Positions 16,590-26,343 of a stretch of DNA of 64,000 nt are shown piece by piece. The position numbers were made by a program, and so were the translations under genes. The notes below the pieces were generated by a model. It searched no databases, was not told the DNA's origin, and was given only the letters and a program-made list of their open reading frames with translations. The stretch is from Psychroserpens mesophilus (GTDB lineage Bacteria > Bacteroidota > Bacteroidia > Flavobacteriales > Flavobacteriaceae), in NCBI RefSeq assembly GCF_000826645.1, contig NZ_JXJP01000003.1, forward strand, positions 186,001-250,000, given 5' to 3'. Numbering within the stretch: the stretch's first letter is position 1; each line of letters begins with the position of its first letter.

Positions 16590-18449
16590 TCACTCGCGAT
16601 CTTCAATCAAATCTAATTCAACTTTTAAATTATCAATGATAAACTCTTGTCGTGTAGGTGTGTTTTTTCCCATATAAAATGACAACAATTCTTCAATAGA
16701 CATGTCTTTATCAAGCATAACAGGATCTAAACGAATATCTTCACCAATAAAATGCACAAATTCATCTGGAGAAATCTCACCTAGTCCTTTAAATCGTGTA
16801 ATTTCTGGTTTCGGTTTTAATTTTTCGATAGCATCACGACGTTCTTCATCAGAATAGCAATAAATGGTTTCTTTTTTATTACGGACTCTAAATAATGGAG
16901 TTTGTAAAATATACAAATGACCTTCTTTAATAACTTCCGGAAAGAATTGTAAAAAGAAGGTAATTAATAACAATCTAATATGCATCCCGTCAACATCAGC
17001 ATCAGTAGCAATTACGATATTATTGTAACGTAAATCTTCCAGAGATTCTTCAATATTTAGAGCTGCCTGAAGCAGGTTAAACTCTTCATTTTCGTAAACA
17101 ATTTTTTTGCTTAATCCATATGAATTAAGAGGTTTTCCTTTTAAACTAAAAACAGCCTGAGTATTAACGTCTCTCGACTTTGTAATGCTCCCTGATGCAG
17201 AATCTCCCTCAGTAATAAATAGTGTAGTTTCAAGATTCCGTTCATTCTTAGTGTCACCAAAATGCACACGACAATCGCGTAGTTTTTTATTGTGAAGGTT
17301 TGCTTTTTTAGCTCTGTCCTTTGCTAATTTTCTTATACCTGAAAGTTCTTTACGTTCCCGTTCCGCCTGAAGGATTTTTCGCTGAATTTTCTCAGCTGCC
17401 ACCGGATTTTTATGTAAATAATTATCCAGATAGGTTTTCATGAAATCATTGATATAGGTTCTAACCGTTGGCAAATCGCCTCCCATATCTGTTGATCCCA
17501 ATTTTGTTTTTGTCTGACTTTCAAAAACTGGCTCCATGACTTTTATAGAAATCGCAGCAACAACCGATTTCCTAACATCTGAAGCTTCATAGTTTTTACC
17601 ATAAAATTCACGAATTGTTTTCACGAGAGCTTCACGAAACGCTGCCAAATGTGTCCCACCTTGCGTTGTATTTTGTCCGTTAACAAAACTATGATACTCT
17701 TCACTGTATTGTGTTTTACTATGCGTTAAAGCGACTTCAATATCATCGCCTTTTAAGTGAATAATATCATACAAACGATCAGTTTCATTAATATTATCAG
17801 ATAATAAATCTTTAAGTCCGTTTTCACTAAAATACTTTTCGCCATTAAATATAATGGTCAATCCAGGATTGAGATATACGTAATTCTTGAGCATTTTTGC
17901 GACATACTCATTACGATATTTATAATTTTTGAAAATAGTTTCATCAGGAACAAATGACACTTTAGTGCCTTTACGACGCGACGTATCATCTAATAAATCC
18001 TGGTTGATGAGATTACCTTGTTCAAATTCTGCAGAAGCCGACTTTCCATCACGTGTCGATTCTACTCTAAAATAGTTTGATAACGCATTGACTGCTTTGG
18101 TACCAACACCATTTAATCCAACCGATTTCTTAAAAGCACGAGAATCATATTTTCCTCCTGTATTCATTTTAGACACCACATCAACGACTTTACCTAAAGG
18201 AATTCCTCGTCCGTAATCTCTAACAATAACCTTATTGCCATGGATAGAGATTTCTATTGTTTTACCAGCTCCCATGACATATTCATCAATAGAATTATCT
18301 AAAACTTCTTTTAATAAAATATAGATACCATCGTCTGGAGATGAGCCATCACCTAATTTACCAATGTACATACCAGGTCGCATTCGGATATGTTCTTTCC
18401 AGTCGAGCGAGCGTATGTTATCTTCGGTATATTTGGTTTCTTGAGACAT
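16590..18449 (-). CDS. parE: DNA topoisomerase IV subunit B
   Basis: A 619-residue ATPase subunit of topoisomerase IV. The GHKL ATP-binding features are [22 protein letters not shown] and [16 protein letters not shown] transducer domain with QTKTKLGS follows, then the Toprim domain with TEGDSASGS and the DADVDGMH metal site, ending in [12 protein letters not shown]. Length fits ParE rather than the longer GyrB. It is the first gene of the parE - small membrane protein - parC run. Confidence 0.95.
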   Translation of the reverse strand: MSQETKYTEDNIRSLDWKEHIRMRPGMYIGKLGDGSSPDDGIYILLKEVLDNSIDEYVMGAGKTIEISIHGNKVIVRDYGRGIPLGKVVDVVSKMNTGGKYDSRAFKKSVGLNGVGTKAVNALSNYFRVESTRDGKSASAEFEQGNLINQDLLDDTSRRKGTKVSFVPDETIFKNYKYRNEYVAKMLKNYVYLNPGLTIIFNGEKYFSENGLKDLLSDNINETDRLYDIIHLKGDDIEVALTHSKTQYSEEYHSFVNGQNTTQGGTHLAAFREALVKTIREFYGKNYEASDVRKSVVAAISIKVMEPVFESQTKTKLGSTDMGGDLPTVRTYINDFMKTYLDNYLHKNPVAAEKIQRKILQAERERKELSGIRKLAKDRAKKANLHNKKLRDCRVHFGDTKNERNLETTLFITEGDSASGSITKSRDVNTQAVFSLKGKPLNSYGLSKKIVYENEEFNLLQAALNIEESLEDLRYNNIVIATDADVDGMHIRLLLITFFLQFFPEVIKEGHLYILQTPLFRVRNKKETIYCYSDEERRDAIEKLKPKPEITRFKGLGEISPDEFVHFIGEDIRLDPVMLDKDMSIEELLSFYMGKNTPTRQEFIIDNLKVELDLIEDRE

Positions 18450-18527
18450 AAATCAGTGAAAAATTAGAATGGATTGCAATATAACATAACGCTACAAAAA
18501 ATAAAACAGGGATGACACAAAGTAATT

Positions 18528-18550
18528 AACAATAAACGCCCAATATTGTT
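18528..18550. repeat. Short inverted repeat downstream of the SRPBCC gene
   Basis: AACAATA (18528-18534) and TATTGTT (18544-18550) form a perfect 7-bp stem with a 9-base loop between the SRPBCC stop and parE. No T-run follows, so it may be a weak terminator or RNA hairpin. Confidence 0.3.
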
Positions 18551-18565
18551 GAGAACATGGATGTT

Positions 18566-19030
18566 TTATTGAATATGAGATAATTCTTCTGCGGTTTTCT
18601 TCAAAAAGGCATTTCTAGTGGTTAAAAGATTAGTCATGTATCGCTTTAGAAATATCATATTGGCTAATTTTCCAATAATTCCGAAAGGTGATTCAAATTG
18701 AAATCTGTCAATCATTAGTGTTTTACTGTTTTCTGACTGAAAGATATGCTCGTGTTTAAACGATTTAAAGACACCTGAAACCATTTCATCAACGAAATAA
18801 TCAGGACTTTCAAATTCAGTTATTTTTGAAGTGAGTTGTTGTGTAATTCCGAAGTGCTTGGCTTCCCAGGTTACCCATTCATTTAATTCAATTAAACCAG
18901 AAGTCTTGCCAGCAATGGCTTTTTCGTTAGAATGCTTTAAAGATGCAGTGTGGAAATCAATATTTCGTGCCAAGTCAACACAGGTTTGAACATCTGCATT
19001 GATAATTGTTTTGATTTCTATAAAGGACAT
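18566..19030 (-). CDS. SRPBCC-fold (START-like) protein
   Basis: A 154-residue single-domain protein. It begins MSFIEIKTIINADVQTCVDL (beta strand then the first helix), has the central WVTWEAKHFGITQQLTSKIT strands, the FKHEHIF segment, and ends in a long C-terminal helix; this order is typical of the SRPBCC/polyketide-cyclase fold. Similar proteins are often labelled cell-division inhibitor or polyketide cyclase without evidence. The fold binds hydrophobic ligands; the ligand here is unknown. It lies between ychF and parE on the same strand. Confidence 0.8.
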   Translation of the reverse strand: MSFIEIKTIINADVQTCVDLARNIDFHTASLKHSNEKAIAGKTSGLIELNEWVTWEAKHFGITQQLTSKITEFESPDYFVDEMVSGVFKSFKHEHIFQSENSKTLMIDRFQFESPFGIIGKLANMIFLKRYMTNLLTTRNAFLKKTAEELSHIQ

Positions 19031-19042
19031 TAAAAAAAATTT

Positions 19043-19063
19043 AGGTCTCGACTGCGCTCGACC
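19043..19063 (+). repeat. Dispersed repeat with core CGACTGCGCTC (copy 1)
   Basis: A 21-base sequence, AGGTCTCGACTGCGCTCGACC. Its exact reverse complement occurs at 60116-60136, and a related core occurs at 44005-44030. It lies between the SRPBCC and ychF genes. Confidence 0.75.
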
Positions 19064-19091
19064 TCACAGTTGAAAGTAAATAACTAAAATG

Positions 19092-20186
19092 TTACACATT
19101 AAACAAGAAATGCATCACATCACCATCTTTTACGATATAGTTCTTTCCTTCAACACGCATTTTTCCAGCTTCTTTCACTTTAGATTCACTTCCGTATTTG
19201 ATAAAATCCTCGTAAGCTATCACTTCAGCCCTAATAAAGCCCTTTTCAAAGTCCGTATGAATAACGCCTGCTGCTTGCGGACCAGTAGCACCAACAGAAA
19301 CTGTCCATGCTCTAACCTCTTTTACACCAGCAGTGAAATAGGTCTGCTGATTTAAAAGCTTATAAGCAGATCGGATTAGTTTCGCTGAACCAGGTTCGTC
19401 TAATCCAATATCCTGAAGAAATAATTGTCGCTCTTCATAATCGTCTAATTCGTTAATATCGGCTTCTGTTCCAACAGCAAGAACTAAGACTTCTGCATGT
19501 TCATCTTTAACTGCTTCTCGAACTTGTTCTACGTATGCATTTCCAGAAACAGCACTTCCTTCATCAACATTACAAACGTACATGACAGGTTTTGCTGTAA
19601 TTAATTGCGCAGGTTTTACAAATTCTTCTTGCTCCTCATCGCTAAATTCTAATGCTCTAACCGATTTTCCAGCTTCTAAGCCTTGTTTCAATTTTAATAA
19701 AACAGCCTCTTCTTTTTGAGCTTCTTTATTTCCGGTTTTAGCAGCACGCTTAACTTTATCTAATTTCTTTTCAACCGTTTCTAAATCCTTAAGCTGAAGT
19801 TCCATATCGATCGTTTCCTTATCACGAATAGGGTTTATATTACCATCAACATGTACAATATTATCATTGTCAAAACAACGCAACACATGAAGAATAGCAT
19901 CGGTTTCACGAATGTTTCCTAAGAATTGATTTCCTAAACCTTCACCTTTACTCGCACCTTTAACAAGTCCGGCAATATCCACGATTTCTACAGTAGCTGG
20001 TATAACGCGTTCAGGATTGACCAAAGATTCCAGTTTTTGAAGTCTTGGATCTGGAACATTCACTACACCTATATTGGGTTCAATAGTACAAAACGGAAAA
20101 TTAGCGCTTTGTGCTTTTGCATTAGACAAACAATTAAATAAGGTTGATTTTCCAACGTTTGGTAATCCTACAATTCCAGCTTTCAT
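19092..20186 (-). CDS. ychF: Redox-regulated ATPase YchF (OLA1 family)
   Basis: A 364-residue Obg-related P-loop NTPase. The Walker A is GLPNVGKST (residues 6-14), followed by [10 protein letters not shown]. The base-specificity motif is NVDE (in [10 protein letters not shown]) instead of NKxD, which accounts for the ATP preference of this family. A coiled-coil insertion lies in the middle, and a C-terminal TGS domain carries TFFTAGVKE-like text and ends in [10 protein letters not shown]. YchF binds ribosomes and responds to oxidative stress in other bacteria. Confidence 0.96.
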   Translation of the reverse strand: MKAGIVGLPNVGKSTLFNCLSNAKAQSANFPFCTIEPNIGVVNVPDPRLQKLESLVNPERVIPATVEIVDIAGLVKGASKGEGLGNQFLGNIRETDAILHVLRCFDNDNIVHVDGNINPIRDKETIDMELQLKDLETVEKKLDKVKRAAKTGNKEAQKEEAVLLKLKQGLEAGKSVRALEFSDEEQEEFVKPAQLITAKPVMYVCNVDEGSAVSGNAYVEQVREAVKDEHAEVLVLAVGTEADINELDDYEERQLFLQDIGLDEPGSAKLIRSAYKLLNQQTYFTAGVKEVRAWTVSVGATGPQAAGVIHTDFEKGFIRAEVIAYEDFIKYGSESKVKEAGKMRVEGKNYIVKDGDVMHFLFNV

Positions 20187-20202
20187 CGAGTAAATTTATT
20201 TA

Positions 20203-20227
20203 GTCATTTCCGCGAATACGGAAATCT
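20203..20227. repeat. Degenerate copy of the GTCATTYCnG hairpin repeat
   Basis: ATTTCCG (20206-20212) and CGGAAAT (20219-20225) form a 7-bp stem flanked by GTC and CT. The pattern GTCATT-stem-loop-stem-CT matches the two hairpins at 60820-60890. It lies just upstream of ychF. Confidence 0.5.
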
Positions 20228-20275
20228 CTTTTTTGCGATTGCAAATATAGGTTTTCCTCTCGGAAATCATAAGAA

Positions 20276-20404
20276 CTAAAACTTAAAAAACATAGGGTTG
20301 ATAATTTGCCATATAATCCAGACAAACACCAAACCGACAATAGCAAATAATGTACAGCCTAAATGCTTCCAGAAACCGTTATATTCTTTTTTTTGATCTT
20401 TCAT
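20276..20404 (-). CDS. Small 42-residue membrane protein
   Basis: An open frame from the ATG at 20404 to TAG at 20276. The protein starts with a charged stretch (MKDQKKEYNGFWKHLG) and continues with one hydrophobic helix rich in Trp, Val and Ile (about residues 17-35), ending NPMFFKF. The arrangement is a plausible single-pass membrane micropeptide with its N-terminus in the cytosol. Coding potential is supported only by this organisation and by filling an otherwise empty gap between ychF and the 20584 gene. I recognise no family. Confidence 0.5.
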   Translation of the reverse strand: MKDQKKEYNGFWKHLGCTLFAIVGLVFVWIIWQIINPMFFKF

Positions 20405-20583
20405 TTGTGCAAATTAACGAAAAAAGCTGCTTTCGAATGTCCCAACTTACATTATTAAATTTCAGCTAAAAAATTATGTTAAGCCAATTAAAAATTTGAA
20501 TAAGGTAGGACTTTCAAGTTTTTGATTGTTTTAATACTAACAACTTTGTAATTATTACTTCATTATTTTTAAAATTAACCATT

Positions 20584-21714
20584 ATGAAATCATTTGTAGT
20601 ATCGCTTTTAATTTGTTTAACGCTATTATCATGTAGTAAAGATGAAAACGCTTCAACAATTACAGAATTTGAAATTACAGGACAGTTTTTAGCACCTAAC
20701 GGCTTTGACCCTATTTCAAATGCTCGAGTACGAGCTTATCAAAATAACGAATTAAAATCGCAAACCAGAACTGATGCTCAAGGACATTATTCGTTAACTA
20801 TTACAAAAGGTAATTATACCTTAGTTGTAAACAAAGGAAAGTTCAAAACGGAAAGAAACATTAGTGTTGAAAATGATTTAGAACTAGAAACGCTAAGTGT
20901 TGAAACCTTACCTCATATTGCTGTTGTAACAGGTCTTTATGATAATATTGAAAGTGTTTTATATAGTATCGGACTTGTTAATCCTGTAACTGGAGAACCA
21001 TTATTTGACATCATTGATGGTAATTCTGGATTAGATAGAGTTGCAATAAATAATAATTCAAAACATCATCAAGAGCATGGTGCGTCGCTTAGAAATACAC
21101 CTAACCCACTTTTACAACCAAACGTTAATTTTAGCTTTGAAGACCTTTTAAATGATAGCAATCTACTAAACACATATGACATCGTATTTTTAAATTGTGG
21201 TTTAAGTGAAGCTTATATAGGTAATTCTGGAGTTTTTGAAACTTATGTCGCTAATGGCGGAATTTTATACACTACAGATTGGGCGGCAGAATACTTAAAT
21301 GCCATTACGAATTCTGGAACAGATTATTTAACACCATATAATCCAGCCAAAAGCGGAACGTCAACATCAACTGTTGCTACAATTTTGGAAGGAGATTTAA
21401 GCCAGTGGTTATTGCTTAATTATAATATATCAATTGATGACACGGTAGAAATTGATGACTTTCTGTATTCATGGCAGGTAATTGATTCTTATGACAGTTC
21501 AACAACTATTTCTTGGTTAAACGGACCTGTTTCCTATTGGGACGATGCTAATACTGAGATTTATGAAAACAAAGATTTAGCATTTACCTTCTTACATGGT
21601 GAAGGTGGTGTGTTTTATTCATCATTTCATACCGAAAATAATGATGTAGAAGATGTCACTAATGTAGAACGTATTATGCAGTTTCTTGTGTTTGAAATGT
21701 CAGACATAGAATAG
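20584..21714 (+). CDS. Lipoprotein with carboxypeptidase-like regulatory domain
   Basis: A 376-residue lipoprotein with lipobox LLSC (Cys17). Residues about 28-105 form a carboxypeptidase regulatory-like beta-sandwich (GQFLAPNGFDPISNARVRAY, then TDAQGHYSLTITKGNYTLVV). The remaining part contains a region like the class I glutamine-amidotransferase fold (YDIVFLNCGLSEAY, then FVANGGILYTTDWAAEYL as read near 215-240) without an evident catalytic triad. It probably sits on the outer membrane or in the periplasm; the function is unknown. A terminator follows. Confidence 0.78.
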   Translation: MKSFVVSLLICLTLLSCSKDENASTITEFEITGQFLAPNGFDPISNARVRAYQNNELKSQTRTDAQGHYSLTITKGNYTLVVNKGKFKTERNISVENDLELETLSVETLPHIAVVTGLYDNIESVLYSIGLVNPVTGEPLFDIIDGNSGLDRVAINNNSKHHQEHGASLRNTPNPLLQPNVNFSFEDLLNDSNLLNTYDIVFLNCGLSEAYIGNSGVFETYVANGGILYTTDWAAEYLNAITNSGTDYLTPYNPAKSGTSTSTVATILEGDLSQWLLLNYNISIDDTVEIDDFLYSWQVIDSYDSSTTISWLNGPVSYWDDANTEIYENKDLAFTFLHGEGGVFYSSFHTENNDVEDVTNVERIMQFLVFEMSDIE

Positions 21715-21734
21715 ATTACATAGTTATACAAAAT

Positions 21735-21769
21735 AAAAAATCCCAAGCTTAAAAACTTGGGATTTTTTT
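21735..21769. terminator. Bidirectional intrinsic terminator
   Basis: AAAAAATCCCAAG (21735-21747) pairs with CTTGGGATTTTTT (21756-21768) around an 8-base loop, with A- and T-runs built into the stem. It separates the convergent lipoprotein and ferredoxin genes. Confidence 0.88.
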
Positions 21770-21792
21770 AATATAACAAGGCTTAGCCTTTA

Positions 21793-22161
<369 letters not shown>

Positions 22162-22169
22162 TTATTGCG

Positions 22170-22177
22170 TAAATTTG
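22170..22177 (+). promoter_or_regulatory. Probable -7 element of the acyl-CoA reductase gene
   Basis: TAAATTTG (TAnnTTTG) lies 44 bases before the chosen ATG at 22222. It overlaps the palindrome TTTGCAATTGCAAA (22174-22187), which it shares with the opposing ferredoxin promoter. Confidence 0.4.
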
Positions 22178-22183
22178 CAATTG

Positions 22184-22215
22184 CAAAAATAAAGCCAAAA
22201 CATCGTATAACCAAA
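22184..22215 (-). promoter_or_regulatory. Promoter of the ferredoxin gene, full consensus
   Basis: On the minus strand TTTG (22215-22212), 20 bases, then TATTTTTG (22191-22184) matches the Bacteroidota promoter consensus at both elements and spacing. The predicted start is about 30 bases before the ferredoxin ATG. Confidence 0.6.
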
Positions 22216-22221
22216 CACAAG

Positions 22222-23283
22222 ATGGATTTACAACAAAGAATTAACGCTTTTGTAAAATTAGGAGACTTTTTAAGTCAATTTAACACTGAAGGCATTCATA
22301 AAAAAGATAATATTCCACATAATGACTTATTTTTTGAAGGCTTTAAACATCAAATTAAACTGGCTCATGAACACAATGGCTGGTTTAAAAGAGAAAACAT
22401 TCTATTTGCTTTAAATGGATGGTCTAATCAATTGACCAGCAACAATATTAATCAGTGGTTATCAAAGTATAAGTTTAATCAAGAAAATCCTAAAACAATA
22501 GCCATTATTATGGCTGGAAATATTCCCTTAGTTGGATTTCATGATTTCTTAAGTGTTTTAATTTCTGGTCATCATGTTTTGGTGAAACAATCTTCTAACG
22601 ACAAACATTTATTGCCATTTTTAGCTAAATATTTAGAGCATGTAATGCCTGAATTTAAAAGCCGTATTCGATTTACAGAAAACAAACTTGAACACTTTGA
22701 TGCCGTAATTGCCACAGGAAGTGATAATACTGCACGTTATTTTGAATATTATTTTAAAGACAAACCTTCCATAATAAGAAGAAATAGAAACTCTATTGCT
22801 GTTTTAACTGGTCATGAAACGGAAGATGAATTAAAAGCACTGGCAGAAGATATTTTTAGATACTACGGATTAGGATGTAGAAATGTTTCAAAACTATATG
22901 TACCTAAAAATTATAATTTTGATACCTTCTTTAAAGCCATGTATGATTGGCATCCTATCATTCATGAAAACAAATATGCTAACAATTACGACTACAATAA
23001 GGCTGTATATTTAATGAGTGAATTTGATATGTTGGAAAACGGATTTTTAATGCTGAAAGAAGATGAAAGCTTTTCGTCTCCTATAGCTACGGTGTTTTAT
23101 GAACACTACAATTCATTAGAGGAACTAAAAGAGATCCTAAAACAGAAAGAAGATCTAATTCAATGCATCGTTTCAAATGGTTTTATTGACGATGAAGTTA
23201 AATTTGGTCAAACCCAATCGCCAAATTTATGGAATTATGCCGATGGTATTGATACTATTTCGTTTGCGTTGACAATGTGTTAA
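22222..23283 (+). CDS. LuxC-type acyl-CoA reductase
   Basis: A protein of about 353 residues of the acyl-CoA reductase (LuxC) branch of the aldehyde dehydrogenase fold. NAD(P)H-binding text AIIMAGNIPLVGFHDFLSVL appears near residue 93, RRNRNSIAVLTG in the middle, and the active-site Cys in YGLGCRNVSKLYVP near 220. Such enzymes reduce acyl-CoA or acyl-ACP to aldehyde. No luxA/B/D/E is nearby, so bioluminescence is not implied; a role in lipid or aldehyde metabolism is more likely. I use the ATG at 22222 (MDLQQRINAF), because the upstream frame runs through the promoter region. The divergent ferredoxin may be a redox partner by context only. Confidence 0.86.
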   Translation: MDLQQRINAFVKLGDFLSQFNTEGIHKKDNIPHNDLFFEGFKHQIKLAHEHNGWFKRENILFALNGWSNQLTSNNINQWLSKYKFNQENPKTIAIIMAGNIPLVGFHDFLSVLISGHHVLVKQSSNDKHLLPFLAKYLEHVMPEFKSRIRFTENKLEHFDAVIATGSDNTARYFEYYFKDKPSIIRRNRNSIAVLTGHETEDELKALAEDIFRYYGLGCRNVSKLYVPKNYNFDTFFKAMYDWHPIIHENKYANNYDYNKAVYLMSEFDMLENGFLMLKEDESFSSPIATVFYEHYNSLEELKEILKQKEDLIQCIVSNGFIDDEVKFGQTQSPNLWNYADGIDTISFALTMC

Positions 23284-23388
23284 TAATTTATCATTTTAAT
23301 AATGCTTGTTTTATTAGAATTTATGACCTTTGTATGTATTAGTTTTACAACCTATTTTCCGTTTTTTCGGAATTAAAATATCAAACAA

Positions 23389-24450
23389 ATGAAAAGACAT
23401 AATTTTAGTGCAGGACCATGTATTTTACCTGGTGAAGTATTGCAAAAAGCCTCTGAAGCAGTTATAAACTTTGATAATGGCCTTTCGCTCTTAGAAATAT
23501 CACACAGAAGTAAACCTTTTGTAGACGTGATGGAAAACGCAAGAGCTTTAGCATTAGAATTATTAGGACTTGAAGGTAAAGGTTATAAAGCACTGTTTTT
23601 ACAAGGTGGAGCGAGCACTCAATTTTTAATGGTAGCACTTAATCTATTAGAAAAAAGAGCCGGTTATTTAAATACAGGGACTTGGAGTGATAAAGCGATT
23701 AAAGAAGCTCGAATTTTTGATGATGTTTATGAAGTAGCCTCTTCAAAAGATGCAAATTTTAATTACATTCCAAAAGGTTACGACATTCCTTCAGAGTACG
23801 ACTACTTCCACTGTACGTCTAACAACACGATTTTTGGAACACAAATGAAAGCGTTTCCAGAGTCTCCAATTCCTATGGTATGTGATATGAGTAGTGATAT
23901 TTTTTCACGTCAGCTTGATTTTTCAAAATTTGATTTAATTTATGCTGGTGCTCAAAAAAACATGGGACCTGCTGGAGCAACATTAGTAGTTGTTAAAGAA
24001 GATATTCTTGGAAAAGTGTCTCGTAAAATTCCGTCAATGATGGATTACAAAGTTCATATTAGTAAAAGCAGTATGTTTAATACACCACCAGTATTTGCTG
24101 TGTATGTATCTATGCTAACATTACAATGGTTAAAAGATTTAGGTGGAATTTCTGCAATTGAAAAGGAAAATGATAAAAAGGCTCAGCTAATTTATTCGGA
24201 AATAGATCTTAATCCTCTATTTAAAGGATTTTCAACTAAAGCAGATCGCTCCACAATGAACGCAACTTTTACCTTAGCTAATGAAGATTTAAAGGAAACT
24301 TTTGAAACTATGGTTAAAGAAGCAGGTATTAACGGTCTTAATGGCCATAGAAGCGTTGGCGGATACAGAGCCTCTATGTATAATGCATTGCCTTTGGAAA
24401 GCGTAGGAGTTCTTGTAGATGTAATGAGTGAATTAGAGCGTAAAGCATAA
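23389..24450 (+). CDS. serC: 3-phosphoserine aminotransferase
   Basis: A 353-residue class V aminotransferase. It begins MKRHNFSAGPCILP (family start FSAGPxxLP). EISHRSKPF and FLQGGASTQF are substrate/PLP-phosphate contacts, and the PLP lysine is in YAGAQKNMGPAG near 195; it ends GGYRASMYNALPLE. It converts 3-phosphohydroxypyruvate and glutamate to phosphoserine (the same enzyme family also serves pyridoxal phosphate synthesis). It is followed by the serA-like dehydrogenase 24 bases later, so the two form a serine-biosynthesis operon. Confidence 0.96.
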   Translation: MKRHNFSAGPCILPGEVLQKASEAVINFDNGLSLLEISHRSKPFVDVMENARALALELLGLEGKGYKALFLQGGASTQFLMVALNLLEKRAGYLNTGTWSDKAIKEARIFDDVYEVASSKDANFNYIPKGYDIPSEYDYFHCTSNNTIFGTQMKAFPESPIPMVCDMSSDIFSRQLDFSKFDLIYAGAQKNMGPAGATLVVVKEDILGKVSRKIPSMMDYKVHISKSSMFNTPPVFAVYVSMLTLQWLKDLGGISAIEKENDKKAQLIYSEIDLNPLFKGFSTKADRSTMNATFTLANEDLKETFETMVKEAGINGLNGHRSVGGYRASMYNALPLESVGVLVDVMSELERKA

Positions 24451-24474
24451 TTATTATAAAAAGAATTAAGTTTA

Positions 24475-25425
24475 ATGAAAGTATTAGCAAACGATGGTAT
24501 TTCGCAAAGCGGAATCGATGCATTGGAAAAAGCAGGTTTTGAAGTTTTAACAACAACAGTTGCGCAAGAGCAATTAGAGAATTACATTAATGATCATCAA
24601 ATTACTGTGCTCTTAGTTAGAAGTGCTACAACGGTTAGAAAAAATATTATTGATAACTGTCCGAGTCTTAAAATAATTGGACGTGGTGGTGTTGGAATGG
24701 ACAATATCGATGTAGATTATGCACGAAGCAAAGGCCTTCATGTCATCAACACACCTGCAGCTTCTTCACATTCTGTTGCTGAGTTGGTATTTGGACACTT
24801 CTATGGTCTGGCTCGTTTTTTACATAATTCTAATCGTGATATGCCATTAGAAGGTGATGCCAATTTTAAAGGTTTAAAAAAATCGTACGCTAAAGGAACA
24901 GAGTTAAAAGGAAAAACACTTGGTGTATTAGGTTTCGGACGTATTGGTCAGGCAACAGCTAAAGTTGCTATTGGCGCAGGAATGAAAGTAGTCGCTTTCG
25001 ATCCATTCATGGAAAAAGCAAATTTAGAATTGGAATTCTTTGATGGACAGAAAGTTAATTTTGAAATAAAAATGTCATCAAAAGAAGACGTTTTAAAACA
25101 AGCCGATTTTTTAACGCTTCACGTACCTGCCCAAAAAAACTATGTCATTGATGAAGCTGAATTCAATCAAATGAAAGATGGTGTCATTATCGCAAATGCT
25201 GCGCGTGGTGGCGTAATCAATGAAGTTGCTCTGGTAAAAGCTATTGAAAGTGGTAAAGTATCGAGAGCTGCTCTCGATGTTTTTGAAAAAGAACCAAAAC
25301 CTGAAATTCAATTATTGATGAATCCTGCATTATCATTAACACCTCACACTGGTGCAGCAACCAATGAAGCACAGGATAGAATTGGTACTGAATTAGCAGA
25401 ACAAATTATAAGCATTTTAAAATAA
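24475..25425 (+). CDS. serA: D-3-phosphoglycerate dehydrogenase, short form
   Basis: A 316-residue D-2-hydroxyacid dehydrogenase. The NAD-binding loop is GVLGFGRIGQATAK (near 144-157). The catalytic Arg is in IIANAARGGVI, and the His is in LTPHTGAAT near the end. There is no C-terminal ACT or ASB domain, so the serine-feedback domain of E. coli SerA is absent. The family alone would allow other D-2-hydroxyacid substrates, but the position directly after serC supports 3-phosphoglycerate oxidation, the first step of serine synthesis. Confidence 0.9.
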   Translation: MKVLANDGISQSGIDALEKAGFEVLTTTVAQEQLENYINDHQITVLLVRSATTVRKNIIDNCPSLKIIGRGGVGMDNIDVDYARSKGLHVINTPAASSHSVAELVFGHFYGLARFLHNSNRDMPLEGDANFKGLKKSYAKGTELKGKTLGVLGFGRIGQATAKVAIGAGMKVVAFDPFMEKANLELEFFDGQKVNFEIKMSSKEDVLKQADFLTLHVPAQKNYVIDEAEFNQMKDGVIIANAARGGVINEVALVKAIESGKVSRAALDVFEKEPKPEIQLLMNPALSLTPHTGAATNEAQDRIGTELAEQIISILK

Positions 25426-25458
25426 ATCCACTTAATTGTGACTAAATCAAAAAAAATG

Positions 25459-25485
25459 AGTCCTAATATATGTTAGGACTTTTTT
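25459..25485 (+). terminator. Intrinsic terminator after serC-serA
   Basis: AGTCCTAA (25459-25466) pairs with TTAGGACT (25473-25480), six-base loop, then a T-run. Confidence 0.85.
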
Positions 25486-25529
25486 GTACCTTGAAAATTC
25501 AATTTTATTAACCTTTATACAAACATATT

Positions 25530-26171
25530 ATGTCAGGAATTTTAGACTTATTAAACAGTGACCTTGGAAAGACCATTATTAGTGGTGTTTCAGGTTCAAC
25601 CGGAACAGATCAAAACAAAACTAGTAGTGTACTTACTATGGCTTTACCAGTTTTAATGAAAGCCATGGAGCGTAATGCCTCTACTCCAGAAGGCGCGCAA
25701 GGACTTATGGGAGCTTTGAGTAGTAAACATGATGGAAGCATCTTAGATAATCTTAGCGGATTATTTGGTGGTGGTGTTGATGACAATGTAAAATCTGATG
25801 GATCTAAAATTCTTAGTCACGTGCTAGGTCAAAAACAAAGTGGTGTTCAACAAGTTATCGGACAAAAAGCAGGTATAGATGCTGGTTCCGTAGGAGAAAT
25901 TTTAAAAGTTGCTGCTCCTATTTTAATGGGAGTTTTAGGAAAACAATCTCGCCAGAATAATGTATCAAATCCAAATGAATTGACAGGACTATTAGGTGGT
26001 CTTTTAGGTGGAAATGAATCTAAAAACGAACAAAGTTTCTTAGAATCAATTTTAGATGCTGATGGTGATGGAAGCGTTATTGATGATGTTGCAGGAATGG
26101 TTTTAGGAAGCGCTAAAAACAAAGGTGGACTTGGTGGATTGCTAGGTGGTCTTTTTGGTGGTAAAAACTAA
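25530..26171 (+). CDS. DUF937 (YidB-like) protein
   Basis: A 213-residue protein with Gly/Leu-rich helices typical of DUF937: it starts MSGILDLLNSDLGKTIISGV, has KVAAPILMGVLGKQ in the middle, and ends in repeated GGLLGGLFGGK. Residues near 177-187 read DADGDGSVIDD, which looks like a single EF-hand or dockerin-type calcium loop. No signal peptide. The family function is unknown. It is flanked by terminators on both sides, so it is transcribed alone. Confidence 0.85.
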   Translation: MSGILDLLNSDLGKTIISGVSGSTGTDQNKTSSVLTMALPVLMKAMERNASTPEGAQGLMGALSSKHDGSILDNLSGLFGGGVDDNVKSDGSKILSHVLGQKQSGVQQVIGQKAGIDAGSVGEILKVAAPILMGVLGKQSRQNNVSNPNELTGLLGGLLGGNESKNEQSFLESILDADGDGSVIDDVAGMVLGSAKNKGGLGGLLGGLFGGKN

Positions 26172-26194
26172 TTCGAATATAACATAAAATCTAA

Positions 26195-26221
26195 AAGTCA
26201 GGCTTAAGTCTGGCTTTTTTT
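26195..26221 (+). terminator. Intrinsic terminator after the DUF937 gene
   Basis: AAGTCAGGC (26195-26203) and GTCTGGCTT (26208-26216) form a 9-bp stem with two G-T pairs and a four-base loop, followed by T's. Confidence 0.8.
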
Positions 26222-26343
26222 GTAGCAGTTTACTCATTCAAAGTCATAGGTGACTCATTCTCTGTTTCAATAGTTTTGTTACTTATCTATTTTTGAACAA
26301 AATACATCTTTAGAATTTTGTAACTTTAAAACTAAAATACGCT

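Noticed and set aside
18566-19030. SRPBCC protein as a cell-division inhibitor
   Set aside because: Only the general fold supports this; nothing in the sequence indicates a division role.
22222-23283. LuxC homolog taken as evidence of bioluminescence
   Set aside because: No luciferase, LuxD or LuxE is nearby; stand-alone LuxC-type reductases occur widely in flavobacteria.
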